Under the pieces are notes generated by a model. It was given only the letters and a program-made list of their open reading frames with translations, did no database searches and had not been told where the DNA came from. Position numbers and translations under genes: made by a program. From Moniliella sp. 'wahieum' (Eukaryota > Basidiomycota > Moniliellomycetes > Moniliellales > Moniliellaceae): a DNA stretch of 64,000 nt. Positions within the stretch are counted from its first letter, which is position 1; each line of letters begins with the position of its first letter. The stretch covers positions 1-64,000 of the forward strand of contig RSEE01000064.1 in NCBI GenBank assembly GCA_003971905.1, in the 5' to 3' direction. Positions 23,177-35,470 of the stretch are shown one piece after another.

Positions 23177-25170
23177 GCGATCCCTCTAGAGGGTGATTTT
23201 TGGTCAGACGTTGGTTTAGGCAGGCACTCAAAAGCCGAAATGGGAAATGCGTACCAAAGCGAGAGACGGGTGGTGGGAGGCCAAAAAGGAATTTGGGTCG
23301 TAAAACCGAACATATCGAGCTGAGTGAATTGTTGGAAATTGAATTGGGGAGTTGGCTGCAATTGGGGTCTAGCACTAGCCCAGTCTCGATGTATTCCGCG
23401 AACGAAGCAGACTGAGGAAAAAAAGAGATCGCACAGATTTATTCCGCCAAAAATAGCTTTTTCCCACGGCACTGCGGCAGTTCTCTCACTCACTCGGCTA
23501 GGCTGCACGCTCGAGCCATGCCCTCTCTCCCCCCGTCTTTCTCTCCGCCTCGGTAGGAGGGGGTTGCTGGAACTGCGAATGAGGGATCTGTAGGAGGACA
23601 GAGAGCAGGTAGTTGATCGTGCATTGCATGGCACATGAACTACAGAGAGGCCAGAGAATATTCCTGCCGGAAGGAATATTGAATGCACCGAAGGGAGAAG
23701 CGAGCTTGAGCTACCGGTGCCACTACGCCAGTGTGGCACAACAAATATACCCAGCAACCGGAAAATAATTGGTGGCGGGTTGATGTGTCTGTGGGCATGT
23801 GTCGAAAAGCGTACCCAAACAATTGCAGCCCTACCCATAACATCTGCTGAATGCACGGCTTCGCCACCCATATTCTTGGAAGCAGAGCCCACAGAATCGC
23901 TTCCAGAGCTCCCCATGTAGGCTGTCGTCGTTCATTGGCCAACATTGGGACGGCCGGTCAGTGACCACCCGTCACTGTCAATGCGATTCGATACACAGAA
24001 GAGCTGGCTCCTAACGTACCAAACTAGAATGCTTTTTGTGGCCGCCGGGTAGCGCCAACTGAGAAGCACCTCAGTTGGACGTGCGAGAAACAACAGTTGC
24101 CTTGTGCGGGGGGGCATCATCCGTTCCCGAGAGAAAAAAGACAACTATTAACATGTGAATTCTGTCGTGCATGTATATGCACAAAGTACTGCTCTGAGTA
24201 CTCTGACTGAGTACTGACGATGCAAATCAGTACCAGTCGCCTTGGGCTTCAAGATTGCACAAAAAGCATGGGATCTTTTCAATACTGAGTCACCGGCTTC
24301 ACCGGCTGATCTTTTTAGCCACGCCGCTCTGGCGCAAAACTTGGATAGTACTTGAACATCTTCCCTCCTGCGGAAGGGGGATTAAGCTATGAAGTCTTAG
24401 GCTGGACTGGCTGTACGTACGCTGCTCTCGTTGCGCGTTGCTCGCCCCTCGGCACAGCGCTTCCCCAGCCCCCCCACACCTTGAGAGTCGCTAGTCATTT
24501 GTGGCTGTGTGGTAGGACAGAAGAACTCCACAGCTCTGTCACATGTAAGCCGCCAGCAGCACACTCATGATCAGCGACACGCCAAATTATTATCGAGCGG
24601 GGCCTCTCCGCTTCCCCGCCTGCACTCAGCACCGTGTGTGCCGCAATGTAAAAGCGCTAAGCACTCTGCCAAACCAGCTCCCACATCCGGACTCGAAGCG
24701 ACAGCCGACGTCTGGGTGCTACTTGCCTCATCCAGAGAGAGCTGGCGTGAGGCCTGACATCGGTAAGCTCAAGGCTCTTTTGGGCGCGATCCAGGACGCC
24801 TGCGGCGGATATCGGGCTGGGCAGATCAGATTGGACAGTAGAGTGAGACGGGGCCAGGGGCCAGTCACTAGCTCTCCGTACTCAGTACTCACGCATGGAG
24901 GGGGTGGACATGGCGAACGTACGTGTGCGCGTACGTGTGAACATGTGAACGTAGCCGTGGCCAAGCGCGCCAAACAGTCTGCGCCACCGCCGGCAGCCCA
25001 AACATTCAATATTCACGATAGGGGCTGGACCCTGGCCTTCTCCACCAACGCCACCCCGCCAGCGGCAAAACATTCTGCGCCCAGTGGACATTCGTCGCAC
25101 ATCTGCGCATCCACCCCCGCGTCCTTTTAACCCGCCCGCCATCCCCCTCGCTCCGCTCCCCCCCGCCCCC
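23177..25170. other. Long intergenic region, no gene seen
   Basis: No conserved product on either strand. It has a cluster of AGTACT palindromes (24184-24225) and an alternating purine-pyrimidine tract with ACGTACGTGTGCGCGTACGT near 24918-24937. Frames at 24567-25130 look compositional. Confidence 0.5.
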
Positions 25171-25173
25171 ACC

Positions 25174-27660
25174 ATGCTGCTCTTCAGTGAAGAGCTTGCC
25201 CTTGGCGCCCCCGTCCTCCGCGAGAGCGTCCGCTACTGGCAATGGCGCGACAGCTTCCTGGCCTACTGGACGGTCCACTCTGACGTTGTCTCCCTCGAGC
25301 TGCAAGGCCGCATCATCGAGTCCGTTACCCCCGACACGGGCAATCGTCTGCGCCGATATGCCCACGACGCCGTCCTTCTTGCTCTGGGCGAATCCATCAT
25401 GAACGCGTGCAGCACATCCGCCTCCTCTCCACCGGGCATGCCATGCTCCAGGAGCTTGATGGCTGCATCGGCCGCCCGCTGGATCAGCAGGCGTGCCAGG
25501 AGCTGAATGCGCTACAAAAGTGCAACCTCGCGCCGTATGTGATGTCCTTTCCTCCTTATGTTACACAAGGCCCAGCCGCACTGACACTGCATGCTTCTAT
25601 TCGCAGTCACGAATCCTTTGCCGAGTTCCGCGCTCGGTTGCGCACCACCCTCGAATGGGTCGAGACGTACGGGTACTCGACCGGGGAAGACCACAAGTTC
25701 CTCCATCTTCACCGCCAGTTCTTGCCCTATTACCCCTCGCTCTGTGATGCCTACCTGGCCCGCTTTGTCGATATTGTCAAGCACCGCAAACGTCTCGAGT
25801 ATTGGGACATTGATTCGGCTGCGGCCGAGCTGGGAGAAGTGGAAGCGTACCGAGGCTGCGCTCACCACCCTCCTCCTCGACTTTATCGTGGCGGGTCGAT
25901 GCGGAGGACAAGGGTGTGCGCACCCTCCCCACCAGTGTCGGTGAAGGAAGTACCTCCTCCGCCTCCTGTTGTCGTCCCGGTGTCCCGCACGATTACCCCG
26001 CCCCCGCCTAGCGTCCCGCTTCTCGACCCGATTGACGAGCATCGCACTCTGCGTGTCGCTCTGCTGGCCACTGCGGAGAAGGACTCAACCACTGACCCCA
26101 ACCGGCCGACAATCCGGCAGGCGATCACTGGGCCCCAATGCCAACACCTGGCTTTCTCTCATCAAGGCCGAGATGCATCACCTGGAGGCGATTCATACGT
26201 GGGATTGGTCGACTGGGCCAAGCCCGAGATGGCCCTGGTGCGGGAAAGAAACAACTGCTCACGCCCCACTTTGTTTGCAAGGCCAGCCCAGGCGAAGGCG
26301 GTGGGGTGGTACGGCAAGTCCACCTTTCCGCTCGTCACTCGCCCCGACTCGCCAGCCCAGCGTCATGTCACTGCGCACTGTGTTGGCCGTGTACGCAAAG
26401 CACAGCTTGGATCTGGTCCTGCACCACTTTGATTACCTCAATCCCTTCCTCCATGAGGAGGTGGAGGAGGACATCTACATGTCCCAGCCCCGGGTCTGGC
26501 GGTGCACCCCATGGACATGGTCGAGCCCGTGTTCAAGTTGCGCAGGGCATTGTACGGGGTGGACGAGGTGCGCAACAGCTGGTCTCGCAAGCTTCAAGGC
26601 GCGTTGGAAGGTCTGGGCTTCCACCCGATCGAGAACAACGAGGGGATGTACTTCCACCCCAGCCTGCATGTTGTGATGGGCGCGTATGTGGACGAGCTGC
26701 TGTGCATTGGTTCGACGGCCGAAGTGCATCTGGTCGAGGACTTACTTAAGGACCTGCTTCACCTCCGCAACGGTCGGCCCCTGCGTCGCCTCGGCACCCT
26801 CGAGGTCCACGTCGACGAACATCGCATCCGCCTCAACCAGCAGGGCGAGATCTTACGCCTGCTCACGCGCCTCGGGGTCGAAGGGGTGGATGTTCCGGGC
26901 CTCCCGCTGCCGCTGACGCCAGTGAGCACCCACGACACGGACGTGGACACCTTCATTGCCGAGCCGCCGCTGTCGCTGACAAAGCAGCAGTGGTACACCT
27001 ACACCTATACCAAGCTCAAGGCGCTGGCGCATGCGACCCGGCCCGACATTGCTTACACGCTGCTGCGCCTGTCTCCGCGCGTGCACCCGATCCTGGGGCG
27101 GGAGGACTATGCGGCGCTCTGGCGCCTGCTCTTCTACGTCAAACGTACTGCCCATGCCTCGCTCACCTTTGGTGCGTACGGGGGGGGGTGGAGGGTCTGC
27201 TGCCGGACAGCATGCCGCCGACGACAGTGCCGGGACAGCTGACGGTGCATGCGTCAGTGGCGCCTGCGCCCGTCGTGCCGCCCGACGGCAGCCACCACTT
27301 TGTTGGGGGTGCGGTGATCTACCTCGGCTCGGCTCCGATCCACTGGTACTGGTCCTTCCTCAAGGACGAGCCGCAGGACACGACGGAAGCGTGCTATATC
27401 AATGCGGCGCAGGCGGTGTACATGGCCTCGCACCTGCGCTCGCTGTTGGCCGCACTCACGCCGTCGGTGCACCACGGTCCGCGCCTTGGCGGACGCATGC
27501 CGCAGCTCTACCTCTCCAGCCGCGAGGGCGTCGCCGAGCTCCTCTCCCCCGAGGGCCGGATTGGGTTCAGTTCGGACGCCAAGGTGGGCAAGTGCTACCG
27601 CTACGTCCGCTCCCGCATCTTCCCCATCTCCCACGACCGCTTCCTCGACCTCAATGATAC
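25174..27660 (+). mobile_element. Ty1/copia retrotransposon fossil
   Basis: LTR-retrotransposon remnant of the Ty1/copia family. Recognisable parts, in order: a gag-like region (about 25174-25870), a copia-type reverse transcriptase (about 26100-27180) and an RNase H region (about 27250-27500). I could not recognise LTRs by eye. It is broken, with roughly half a dozen breaks, some of which may be assembly error. The long readable stretches suggest it is not very old, but without LTR pairs it cannot be dated. Confidence 0.8.
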
Positions 27661-27779
27661 CTCTTCCTGGCCCCGTCGCTGGCGCGCGGCCTGGTCACCC
27701 GCCTTGAGCGGGAAGAATTCTTTGCATGGCGCTACTCGATTCGCGTCGAACTGCAAGACTAGCCTCAGATCGCTTTTTT

Positions 27780-29440
27780 GATTCGGATCGATGGGATATC
27801 CTACCTCCTTGTCTGGGGTAGGCAATCCCTCTCCGCCCCCCTCTGTTCCTCCCCTCCTGCCCTCCCCCTCTCCTGATGTTGATGATGAATGTGTGGATGC
27901 ACGAACCCGGATATAGAAAGATCCCCCCCCACCCCATGCGATTGGAATCCATCTCCTTCAATTCAGGAACGCTGTGGTGCGGCACGTATAGGCCGAGGCG
28001 TCTGATTGGCATGTATATGCCAGTACATGTACAGTTGTACAAAGAGACGGCAACACAACGAGCTAGCCACTCTCCTTGAGGTAGTGGTACACGAACGATT
28101 CGCCTCGGCGCTCTCGCATGCCGGGAGCATCGTGGCGGGCAGGCTGGCGGCCGAGGACCCGTCGGCAGGCAAGGCGAGATGGCAGCCGAGCTGCGATGGT
28201 CGACGGACGCCGCCATCAGTTGTACTAATTAGCAGTTGGCAGCCAGCTTGGCCGCGACACTGTCCTGCACGCGCCCCCACCCCACTGCTCCAGTGCTGCC
28301 CCGCCCTTCCGCTCAGCCACTCGCCGTGAGTGCTGCCGCTTCCATGGACCATTCTTGGAAAATCTCTTCTAACCACCCTCCCGCTCTCTCCAGTGGAAAT
28401 GGGTCTGCCAAGACGGGGGAGCACGGACGCCGCATCACGTGCCACTCCGCAGGCCAGGGGCCGCGGGTGTGGAGAGTGGCTGCACAACCGCGACGGCTGG
28501 AGGAGCGCTGGCGAGCGTGATGGTCGGCATGGGCATCTCGATCAACGTGGCGTCACGACGTCACATCGATCGCCGGCATCAAGCTCAAGAACTGCTGGTA
28601 GAACAACACTACGGCAGCCACGGCTGCTGCTGTGAGCACTGCATGGCTGCCAGATACATGTTCCAAAGTCTCGTAGAATAAAGGGGAGCCCCCCCCGGCA
28701 CCAAAGGATCGGCGGTCACCGGACCGGTCAGGCCTCAGGCAAGCCTCAGGGGAGATGGTCCATGGAGGAATGGAACGAGGCGCTTGCTCCAGACGCTGGT
28801 GGTGGGAAGCAATTGGTCCATCCGGGTAACGTCATTTCAACGCATCCAGCGTAGCCAGCTGGCCGTCAGTCGGGCGGGAGCACACCATGCGTCAAAACAG
28901 CAAGCGCAGCAACCCTAGCTAGAGTAAAGCACTGCGACGTACTTGTGAAAATATATACTGCACCAAAGTCGATCGGAGCACGCCATTGGGTGCTTAATCC
29001 CCCTTGGGCCTTAGGTCTTAGGCTTAGGCCTTATGTGAGACGCCCCCGCACGGCGTGGAGCAGCTCCTCGGCTCAGCTCAGCGCCCAATGCTAAACGCTC
29101 AACGTCAACGTGCTCAGTCCATGCTGCTCGCGAGCACAAGCACACTCTCCACACAACCCCACGAGTGTATCCAGCGAGAGACCCGTGGCTCGCAATCTGC
29201 CCTCTGCCGATGGGTGTCTGCATCTGTTGCAGTGTTTGCGATTGATAGCCGGCAGAGATGCCTTGTGGTTCGCTTGGCTGGGGCGGGAACAGAGTGTGGA
29301 TGAAAGACACCGATCTTATTGTACTCTGTGCTGTATCGACGTAAGAATATCTTTGGACGAGTAACGTCTCGCGTCATCTATACTCTGGTAGAGAGACTCG
29401 TCAAGCTTCCAGGTGCATGCGCCGATAGGTCTTTATTGTT
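27780..29440. other. Intergenic, no gene seen
   Basis: I see no conserved product or RNA gene. An AACCCTAG motif lies at 28911-28918, and a degenerate CTTAGG-rich stretch at about 29005-29032. Confidence 0.5.
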
Positions 29441-29485
29441 AGCCTTTTGAACCAGCCGAGGCGCAGCAGTGCCAACAGTCGACGT

Positions 29486-30552
29486 ATGTTGGCCACGCAT
29501 GGTTTTAACCCCATCATCAACTCATCCTCGTCCTTTCCGCAACCACCACCACTCTCCATGTCAACCTACGCGCCGCCTACCCCCTCCATCATCCTCGACG
29601 CAGGAGCGCCGATAGCACCGCCGTCTCAGCCGGCTGATCGCCTCCCTGCTCCCGTTGCTGCCACTGCCACTACTACTGCCACTGCACCATTTTTTCAGCC
29701 AACACCTCCCGCTCACCCGCCACCGCCCACCACCAGTTGAAATGGCCACGGCCGAATGGGCACCGTGGGTTTCCCTCCTACTGCAGAAATCGCCTGTGGC
29801 CATGGGCCAAGGAGCTCAGATCCTGGCCAACCGAGCACCGCATCCACCCGTTCCTCCCCGCCGCCAATAAGAGGAAGAAGAGTAAGACACCGTTGGTTCC
29901 TATCAACCCGCTCACGTCTGGCAAGATGTCGCGGACGCAAAAAGAGTGCGATCATTGTCAACTTGCGTCCGGGTGCACCGCTCCTGCACCGCTCCCCACG
30001 GAGCATCACTGCCTGGAACCTCCCCCGGCGCGCCGGGCCCAGGAGTACCCTCCGACGCCACGGCTGGAAGAGCGGATTGACAGCAGAATAATATGCGGCT
30101 AACGAGGAAGAGAAACGACGGAGGAAACTTTAGCAAGTGTACGTTGTTTACATGGGGCACTTTTGCAGATTCTGAGAGGAATTCTGACGGGTATGCATTG
30201 CAGCGCCGGTTCCGGATTAAGAAGAAGCGCGCGCGAGACGGCGCTCGAGGAGGATGCACGGTGGTTACGCCAGCGTCTGCGAGAGTTGACGGCGGACAAT
30301 GCGCTAAATCGAGCGGGAGAATGCGTGGTTTCGCATGGGCCTAGTGAACAAGGATCCGGTCCTTTTTACTGCCGTCGGCACGGTCCTGCCGAATGCGGCA
30401 GCCGCCAGGCCGTGGAGAAGTTTGCGGAGAAGTGGGTGCCCTTGTCGCCGCTCGGCATGGAGCACCCTTGCCCCCACCCATCAACGTACCCGAGGCCGAA
30501 TAGTGCCAATGCTGCGGCCATTAGGGGTACATTGTACCACACTACTAACTAG
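29486..30552 (+). CDS. bZIP transcription factor, MetR/Cys-3-like
   Basis: The basic region and zipper resemble the MetR/CYS-3/ATF4-like fungal bZIP class, whose members have RFRIKKK in the basic region. The frame before an inferred intron reads AANEEEKRRRK, and exon 2 (from 30204) starts RRFRIKKK, followed by an ARETALEEDA-like start of the zipper. LEEDARWLRQRLRELTADNA and, one frame over, ENAWFRMGLVNKDP complete the leucine-zipper pattern. The N terminus is Ser/Pro/Ala-rich (MLATHGFNPIINSSSSFPQP) with a Lys-rich patch ANKRKKSKTPLVP. Small frameshifts occur around 29740, 30230 and 30310. In fungi this class often controls sulphur amino-acid metabolism, but the target here is an inference. 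Starts at 29447 or 29558 are also possible. Confidence 0.7.
30137..30203 (+). other. Intron splitting the bZIP basic region
   Basis: 67 nt, GTGTACG donor, TTCTGACG branch-like site, TTGCAG acceptor. It lies between EEEKRRR and RRFRIKKK. Confidence 0.55.
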
Positions 30553-30893
30553 AGTAGTCATTTGGATTGTTCTTGACCGTGTATGTGCACCGCTGGACTT
30601 TAATACGTTCGTCTGAACCCAAACGAGAGCACGAAGTGGCATCGAGTGTAGACGTCGACAGCGCTGTGGCGGCAGCTGAAGTAGCCCACCGTCCAATTAC
30701 AACCAGAGCGCAGCTGTCACAGTGGTCTGCATGACTCGATAGAGGTCGATGAGCGGTCACTACTAAAAGATGCCTACCATAGTCCGTGGTCACCAGCCCC
30801 CTCCACAGCCCGTTGGGAACAAGGCGGTCTCTGAGATCCGGTGGCGAATCAAATGGCGTAGGCGTGCACGTGATTGACTGCGGAATTAGGAAT

Positions 30894-30901
30894 AACCCTA
30901 G
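30894..30901 (+). promoter_or_regulatory. AACCCTAG telobox-like element upstream of RPL10
   Basis: AACCCTAG, 157 bases before the RPL10 start codon. Telobox-like elements bound by Tbf1-type factors are a known ancestral feature of fungal ribosomal-protein promoters. Function here is inferred. Confidence 0.5.
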
Positions 30902-31057
30902 TGCGGGACTGCATTGCCGCAGCAGTTGGCACGACCCGTGTGTGTCGCCCGCTCTAATTTTATTCACCGGTAGGGTTGCGCCTGCCCGCCGCATCCTCGT
31001 GGCTGTTCCCCCTGCGGCTAGCTCGGCTGTCTTCCCACCACCGCCAAGTTCATCAAG

Positions 31058-31718
31058 ATGGGTCGTCGTCCCGCGCGCTGCTACCGCTACTGCAAGAACA
31101 AGCCCTACCCCAAGTCGCGCTACAACCGTGGTGTGCCCGAGCCCAAGATCCGCATCTTTGACCTGGGCCGCAAGCGTGCGTCGGTTGATGACTTCCCCTT
31201 CTGCGCCCACATGGTGTGCGACGAGCACCAGCAGATCACCTCGGAGGCGCTTGAGGCGGCCCGTATTTGCGCCAACAAGTACATGGTCAAGACGGCCGGC
31301 AAGGACGCTTTCCACATGCGCATCCGCGTGCACCCCTTCCACGTGATCCGCATCAACAAGATGCTCTCGTGCGCTGGCGCTGACCGTCTGCAGACGGGTA
31401 TGCGTGGTGCCTGGGGCAAGCCCTACGACACGGTGGCCCGTGTCGACATTGGTCAGGTGCTCATCTCGATCCGCTGCAAGGACAGCAACAAGGCTGCTGT
31501 GCTCGAGGCTCTGCGTCGCTCCCGGTACAAGTTTGCTGGTCGCCAGAAGATCATTGTGTCGAAGAAGTGGGGCTTCACCCAGCTCGACCGCACCCAGTTC
31601 ACCCAGGCTATGGCCGAGAACCGTATCATCAAGGACGGCTGCTACCTCCAGTTTGTCAAAACACGGCCCCCTCGTCCAGAACCTCAAGCTCCACCAGCGC
31701 GCTGCTGCCCAGCAGTAA
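31058..31718 (+). CDS. RPL10: 60S ribosomal protein L10 (uL16)
   Basis: Essential large-subunit protein at the tRNA corridor, needed for subunit joining. N terminus [20 protein letters not shown] and the long block [20 protein letters not shown], then [20 protein letters not shown], are near-invariant in eukaryotes. Length is about 219 aa, normal for the family, with no intron in the coding region. The frame breaks only at an AAAA run (31658-31661). With one A fewer the sequence continues as [18 protein letters not shown], the correct C terminus, with stop at 31716-31718. Since the gene is essential, this is almost certainly a sequencing error. Confidence 0.97.
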
Positions 31719-32489
31719 GTGGGTTGGATGCTTGCCTTTTTGCGTTAAGGAGTCTTGTTTCTTTAATCGGTCGAAGAGGCTTGACTGGTCTTGCCTCACT
31801 GATTTGTTAAGGAGTCTCGTCTCTTGAATCTAAAAATGTTGAGTTGGGTTTACCCCTATCTTTCCCCCCCATCCCCCCATATCCGCTTATGATACTAGGC
31901 ACCTACGTAGCTGATGCAGTCACCGCGGAAAAAGGCATTGCCTTGGGACGGTTGGTCCTGGCTGTTTCCTGGTTGTGGTTGATGGAGAGCAAGCGGTAAT
32001 GTCAGGTTATGAGGGCGGACCTGCCATATGCCTCTTCGACACCGCGAGCTGCACGTGCTGTTGCAGGGTATCAGCTAGGGCGCGCTTCGTGAGGGTCGAT
32101 CGGCAAGGTGTACGGGCATGCCTGGCTAAGGCCTAACGGGAATCCCACAGATACGACCTACAGCGCGATGAAAAATAACCCCCCCCGGGCCGATGGTTGA
32201 AGAAGCCGAACCGACAGGTGTGAACACAGGACCACACTCTGATGGTCGATGGCGCCTAACATGTGACCAAACGGGACCAAAGTCCTAGAGTCCAAGCCCC
32301 CCCTCCAACAGGGAAAAGAAACGATATGCGGCGGAAGAAAACAAGGGGGAATGGAAGATGGGAGGTGGGTGAAATTATCGACAGATAGCGTACTTCTTTG
32401 TTGGCGAACGAGGTCGGAAGTTAGATTCTTTTGGAATGCACACATCGGCACGCACTATCTACTACTTGTATTTCATGAGATTATCGTAA
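31719..32489. other. Intergenic, no gene seen
   Basis: 3' flank of RPL10 and 5' flank of tRNA-Gly. No conserved product or repeat recognised. Confidence 0.5.
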
Positions 32490-32583
32490 GCTTCAATGGG
32501 TTAGTGGTATACTACATCGTTGCCAGACTGGTCTCGTGCCTGTAAGACGTCGATGTGACAGGGGTTCGATTCCCCTTTGAAGC
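32490..32583 (+). tRNA. tRNA-Gly(GCC) with intron
   Basis: Acceptor strands GCTTCAA and TTGAAGC pair perfectly. The D-arm region has GGTTAGTGGTA. The anticodon stem CATCG/CGATG encloses loop TTGCCA+T with anticodon GCC. The T arm is GGGG-TTCGATT-CCCC. A 24-nt intron (GACTGGTCTCGTGCCTGTAA plus GACG) sits after position 37, the canonical site. Discriminator A at 32584 and a T run (32586-32591) follow as Pol III terminator. Confidence 0.93.
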
Positions 32584-32585
32584 AC

Positions 32586-32591
32586 TTTTTT
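32586..32591 (+). terminator. Pol III T-run terminator
   Basis: TTTTTT immediately after the tRNA-Gly gene. Confidence 0.8.
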
Positions 32592-32599
32592 GGTTGCGG

Positions 32600-33250
32600 C
32601 TAGATTAAATGCGCAGTCGCCCTTTCCCCTCGGCATCGACTGCCAATTGCATGGGAAACCGAAAAACCTATACCCTCTCCGCGTCGCTTTTGTTCCCTCT
32701 TCGGTATTTGTCCCTGCACACCACGATTTCATCCCGCCCGTCCACAACACCCACGTAGCAGGGTTTGATACCCCCGATGAATGCTGGGGGGGCACAGGAA
32801 TATCTTCTCTCGCCCCCCGCGCGGAACCGGCCGGGAACCGGCTTCCTGCGACTGTATCTAGACGGCACAACAACTGGATCGGGATTACCAGCTGCCCGCC
32901 ATGCACCTGATCCAAACGAGAATACAATAGACGCCCAACGCGGACAAACCCAGGGCGGGAAACAAAAAAAGAAGAAAGCACACACACTATGCCCGCGAGC
33001 GTATCAGCATAGTAGGACGGGAACGAGAGAGAGCAAAGTAGTATCAACGCATTGTATCCGACAACGGAGGGGGGGAGGGATCGGAGAGGGAGAGAGGGGC
33101 ATGGATTCACCAGGTTTGAGGTGCGAGCGCGTTCCTTCCCCACGGGCAAGCAGGCAGTGAATGAAGGCTGTGCTCTTGCTTCGAGAGCATGAGCAGAGGG
33201 AAGACAGGCGACACGCAGTTTCTCCTGCACGGCGACAGAAGCGATTCCAG
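32600..33250. other. Intergenic, no gene seen
   Basis: Frames across this stretch, including a 489-aa minus-strand frame that runs through the tRNA gene, have no motif and are chance. Confidence 0.5.
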
Positions 33251-34295
33251 TTAAAACGTAGCTCCCGCCCCCGTTGTAGCATGAGCCGCTGCGGCCGCCG
33301 CGGCCGTAGCGTCGAGGCTGCTGGTCGTGGCGTGGGGGCTGGACGTGAAGGCAGTGGAAGGAACGGCGGTCGATGTGGTCGGGGCAGCGGCAGCGGCAGG
33401 TACGGTGGTGGAAGTGGCCGAAGCCGAAGCCGGAGCCGGGGCAGGGGCAGAGGACGAAGTCTTGGCCGGGGTAGCCGGCACTGCCGCATCGAACGACAGG
33501 ACCGAATTGGCGTACCGAGCAATGAGGTCGCGGGTAGTGAGGTAGCCCTTGCGGACTGGGTCCGGGCAGCGCGGGTTGCGACTGAGCGTGTCGAGCTGGG
33601 TTTGGACCTGGCCAAAAGCGTGACGCGTGAAGGAGCTCATGACGAAACGGAGGCGCATAAAGTGGGCAAACAGGAGCGGAGCCAAAAGCGAGTTGCGCAA
33701 CGCGATTGCGCCCAAAAGGAGACGGGCAAAGATGACCACTTCGGCGTAGGCGACAAAGCGCATTGCTGGGTTGTAGGTGGTCTTGACCCAGTTCTGGATC
33801 AGGGTCTGCACCCTTTTGGGATAGGCCGAGGCGGCGGCGCTCTGGGACGATGGGGGGAAGGCAAGGGGGATAAGGGTGGGCGGGGAAGAGGTGAGGACAT
33901 GGAAGAGGGAGAAGACGACAAAGGGAACCAGCGTGATGGGGATGGGGGTAGAGTAGGTCCACAGCCAGTAGAACGACAGGACCAAGTACTGCACATTCTC
34001 ATCCAGAAGGATGCGGTGCAGACTGGCCTTGGACAGCTGCGGCCGGCCAAATGACTTGTAGACCACGATCCCGTAGCTGACCAATGCGCCGAGGTACGCG
34101 ATGACGTAGGATGCGGTCGCCAGCCTGGCGGCCCGCATCAAGACGAGCGTCCTGATCAGCGCCCAGGCGCCGAAGAAGAGCGTCAGGATGTGGCCGCCGG
34201 CCCAGACAAGATGAGGCGCGCTGGCAGAGGGGCGGGACTAGGGCGGGGTTAGGACTGCGCGCAGCGGCGAGAAGGGAGTCGTGTGGACGTACCAT
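33251..34295 (-). CDS. Pom33/Tts1 (TMEM33-family) ER and nuclear-pore membrane protein
   Basis: Family members shape tubular ER and help nuclear-pore distribution. The mature frame is intact: MSRPSASAPHLVWAGGHILT, then helices around TLFFGAWALIRTLVLM, YVIAYLGALVSYGIVVYKSF, ENVQYLVLSFYWLW, PITLVPFVVFSLFHVL and RFVAYAEVVIFARLLLGAIA. A C-terminal Ala/Ser/Thr-rich tail follows (about the last 95 residues). Total is 329 aa; the family core is about 250. Remarkably, exon 1 contributes only the ATG (34293-34295). A 55-nt intron (34238-34292) follows at once, with GTACGT donor, CCTAACCCC branch and CCCTAG acceptor. No frameshift is needed. Confidence 0.88.
34238..34292 (-). other. Intron directly after the start codon of the Pom33 gene
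   Basis: 55 nt, GTACGT...CTAACC...CTAG, phase 0. Without it the frame would have to start at the internal ATG at 34141 and would lose the first membrane segment. Confidence 0.75.
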
Positions 34296-35470
34296 GGCAG
34301 ATGGAGGCACAGAGCGTCGGTTCGCAGTTCTAGCCTGGGTTGGTAACAAATGCCCGTGCAGGGCATCACGTATCTGGCATGCTGTCACGTGTGACTAGTG
34401 ACTGTCACAGCGGACCCAGATCGCAGAGACGACGGTCCTTTTATTGCCAGAGACGCCTACGATCTCTCGCCTCCTGTAGCCGCCGTTTTTCTTCTTCTCC
34501 CCGGCGTTTTGCGCGCGCCCGACCTTGGGCCATGGGCTCAGATCTGAGCGAGCCTCAGATCTCAAACCTATACGCAACAGCCGGCTTCGTACTGACTAGC
34601 ACCCGTACCTCAATTATTAATTACCGGGAGCCGTACCGCGTACCATCGCATCGATATCACCATTGCGTTTCACGAAAGGTTATTGCTGTGGATGAAGACG
34701 TGTCGAAGGGCCGCGTTGGGGGGCTGTGGTGGCCTACGCCAAGGGAGAGCACGGACACGTCGATGCGGGGGCGACGGGAGCTGCTGGGTGCAGCGGGGCG
34801 GCGCGCAGGCGAGTGGGTTGGCGTTGGGCAGCCAGTTGGGGCATGTGATGTGTGACGCACACTATGTCGCCGGTGGCGATGGTCACAGGCTGGCACGTGA
34901 CCGACGGGGGCAGGGGCAGGGGGCGAGTGTGCATGCGGTCTGCGGACGTGGAGGCGGTGGAGGCGGATGAGCAAAGGGCGAAGGGGGGGGGCAGGGCGGC
35001 GCAGGTTAGGTTAGCGCTTAGAAGAGGTTGGACGCGGTGGTGTTGGCTAGGGGCAGACGAATGGGAAAGAAAGGGCAAGGAGCGGAGAGGGCCACTGGGA
35101 GGCGCAACAGGCGTTGCGAGATGCTAGTGCACACGCGTGGTGGGATGGGTGCGACTGGGGTACTTGGCGGCAGGCACGGAATGGATAGGATGTTGGTGAG
35201 TTGGTGAGAGGTGGGCAGTGGGTGCGCTCGCTGTGCTGGGGAAGCTTGAAGCTTGAAGCTTGGAGCGTGGAGTTGGAGCTTCAGCCCAGAGCTGCGGCCG
35301 TGCAAGGCGCCACTGGCCGCCCAGGGGAGCCGCGAGGCACGCGGCCCAGTCCGAGTGCGCTTTCCCATCCGGCGAGCCCCACGGGTGTGCGTTGCTCCAC
35401 CTGCTACTTGTCCCCGACGCGCCTCGCCTCGCCTCCTCTGCACGTCCGCTGGCGCCACACGGGGGCCCAC
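34296..35470. other. Intergenic with palindromic motif
   Basis: No gene seen. GTGACTAGTGACTGTCAC (34391-34408) is a copy of the recurrent near-palindrome, about 100 bases upstream of the Pom33 start. A G-rich run lies near 34984-34991. Confidence 0.5.

Noticed and set aside
29005-29032. CTTAGG-rich stretch as interstitial telomere repeat
   Set aside because: Units are irregular and do not form a true TTAGGG array.
30545-31687. 380-aa minus-strand open frame opposite RPL10
   Set aside because: A mirror of the strongly biased codon use in RPL10; it has no recognisable domain.
32493-33962. 489-aa minus-strand open frame
   Set aside because: It runs through the tRNA-Gly gene and antisense to the Pom33 gene, with no motif.
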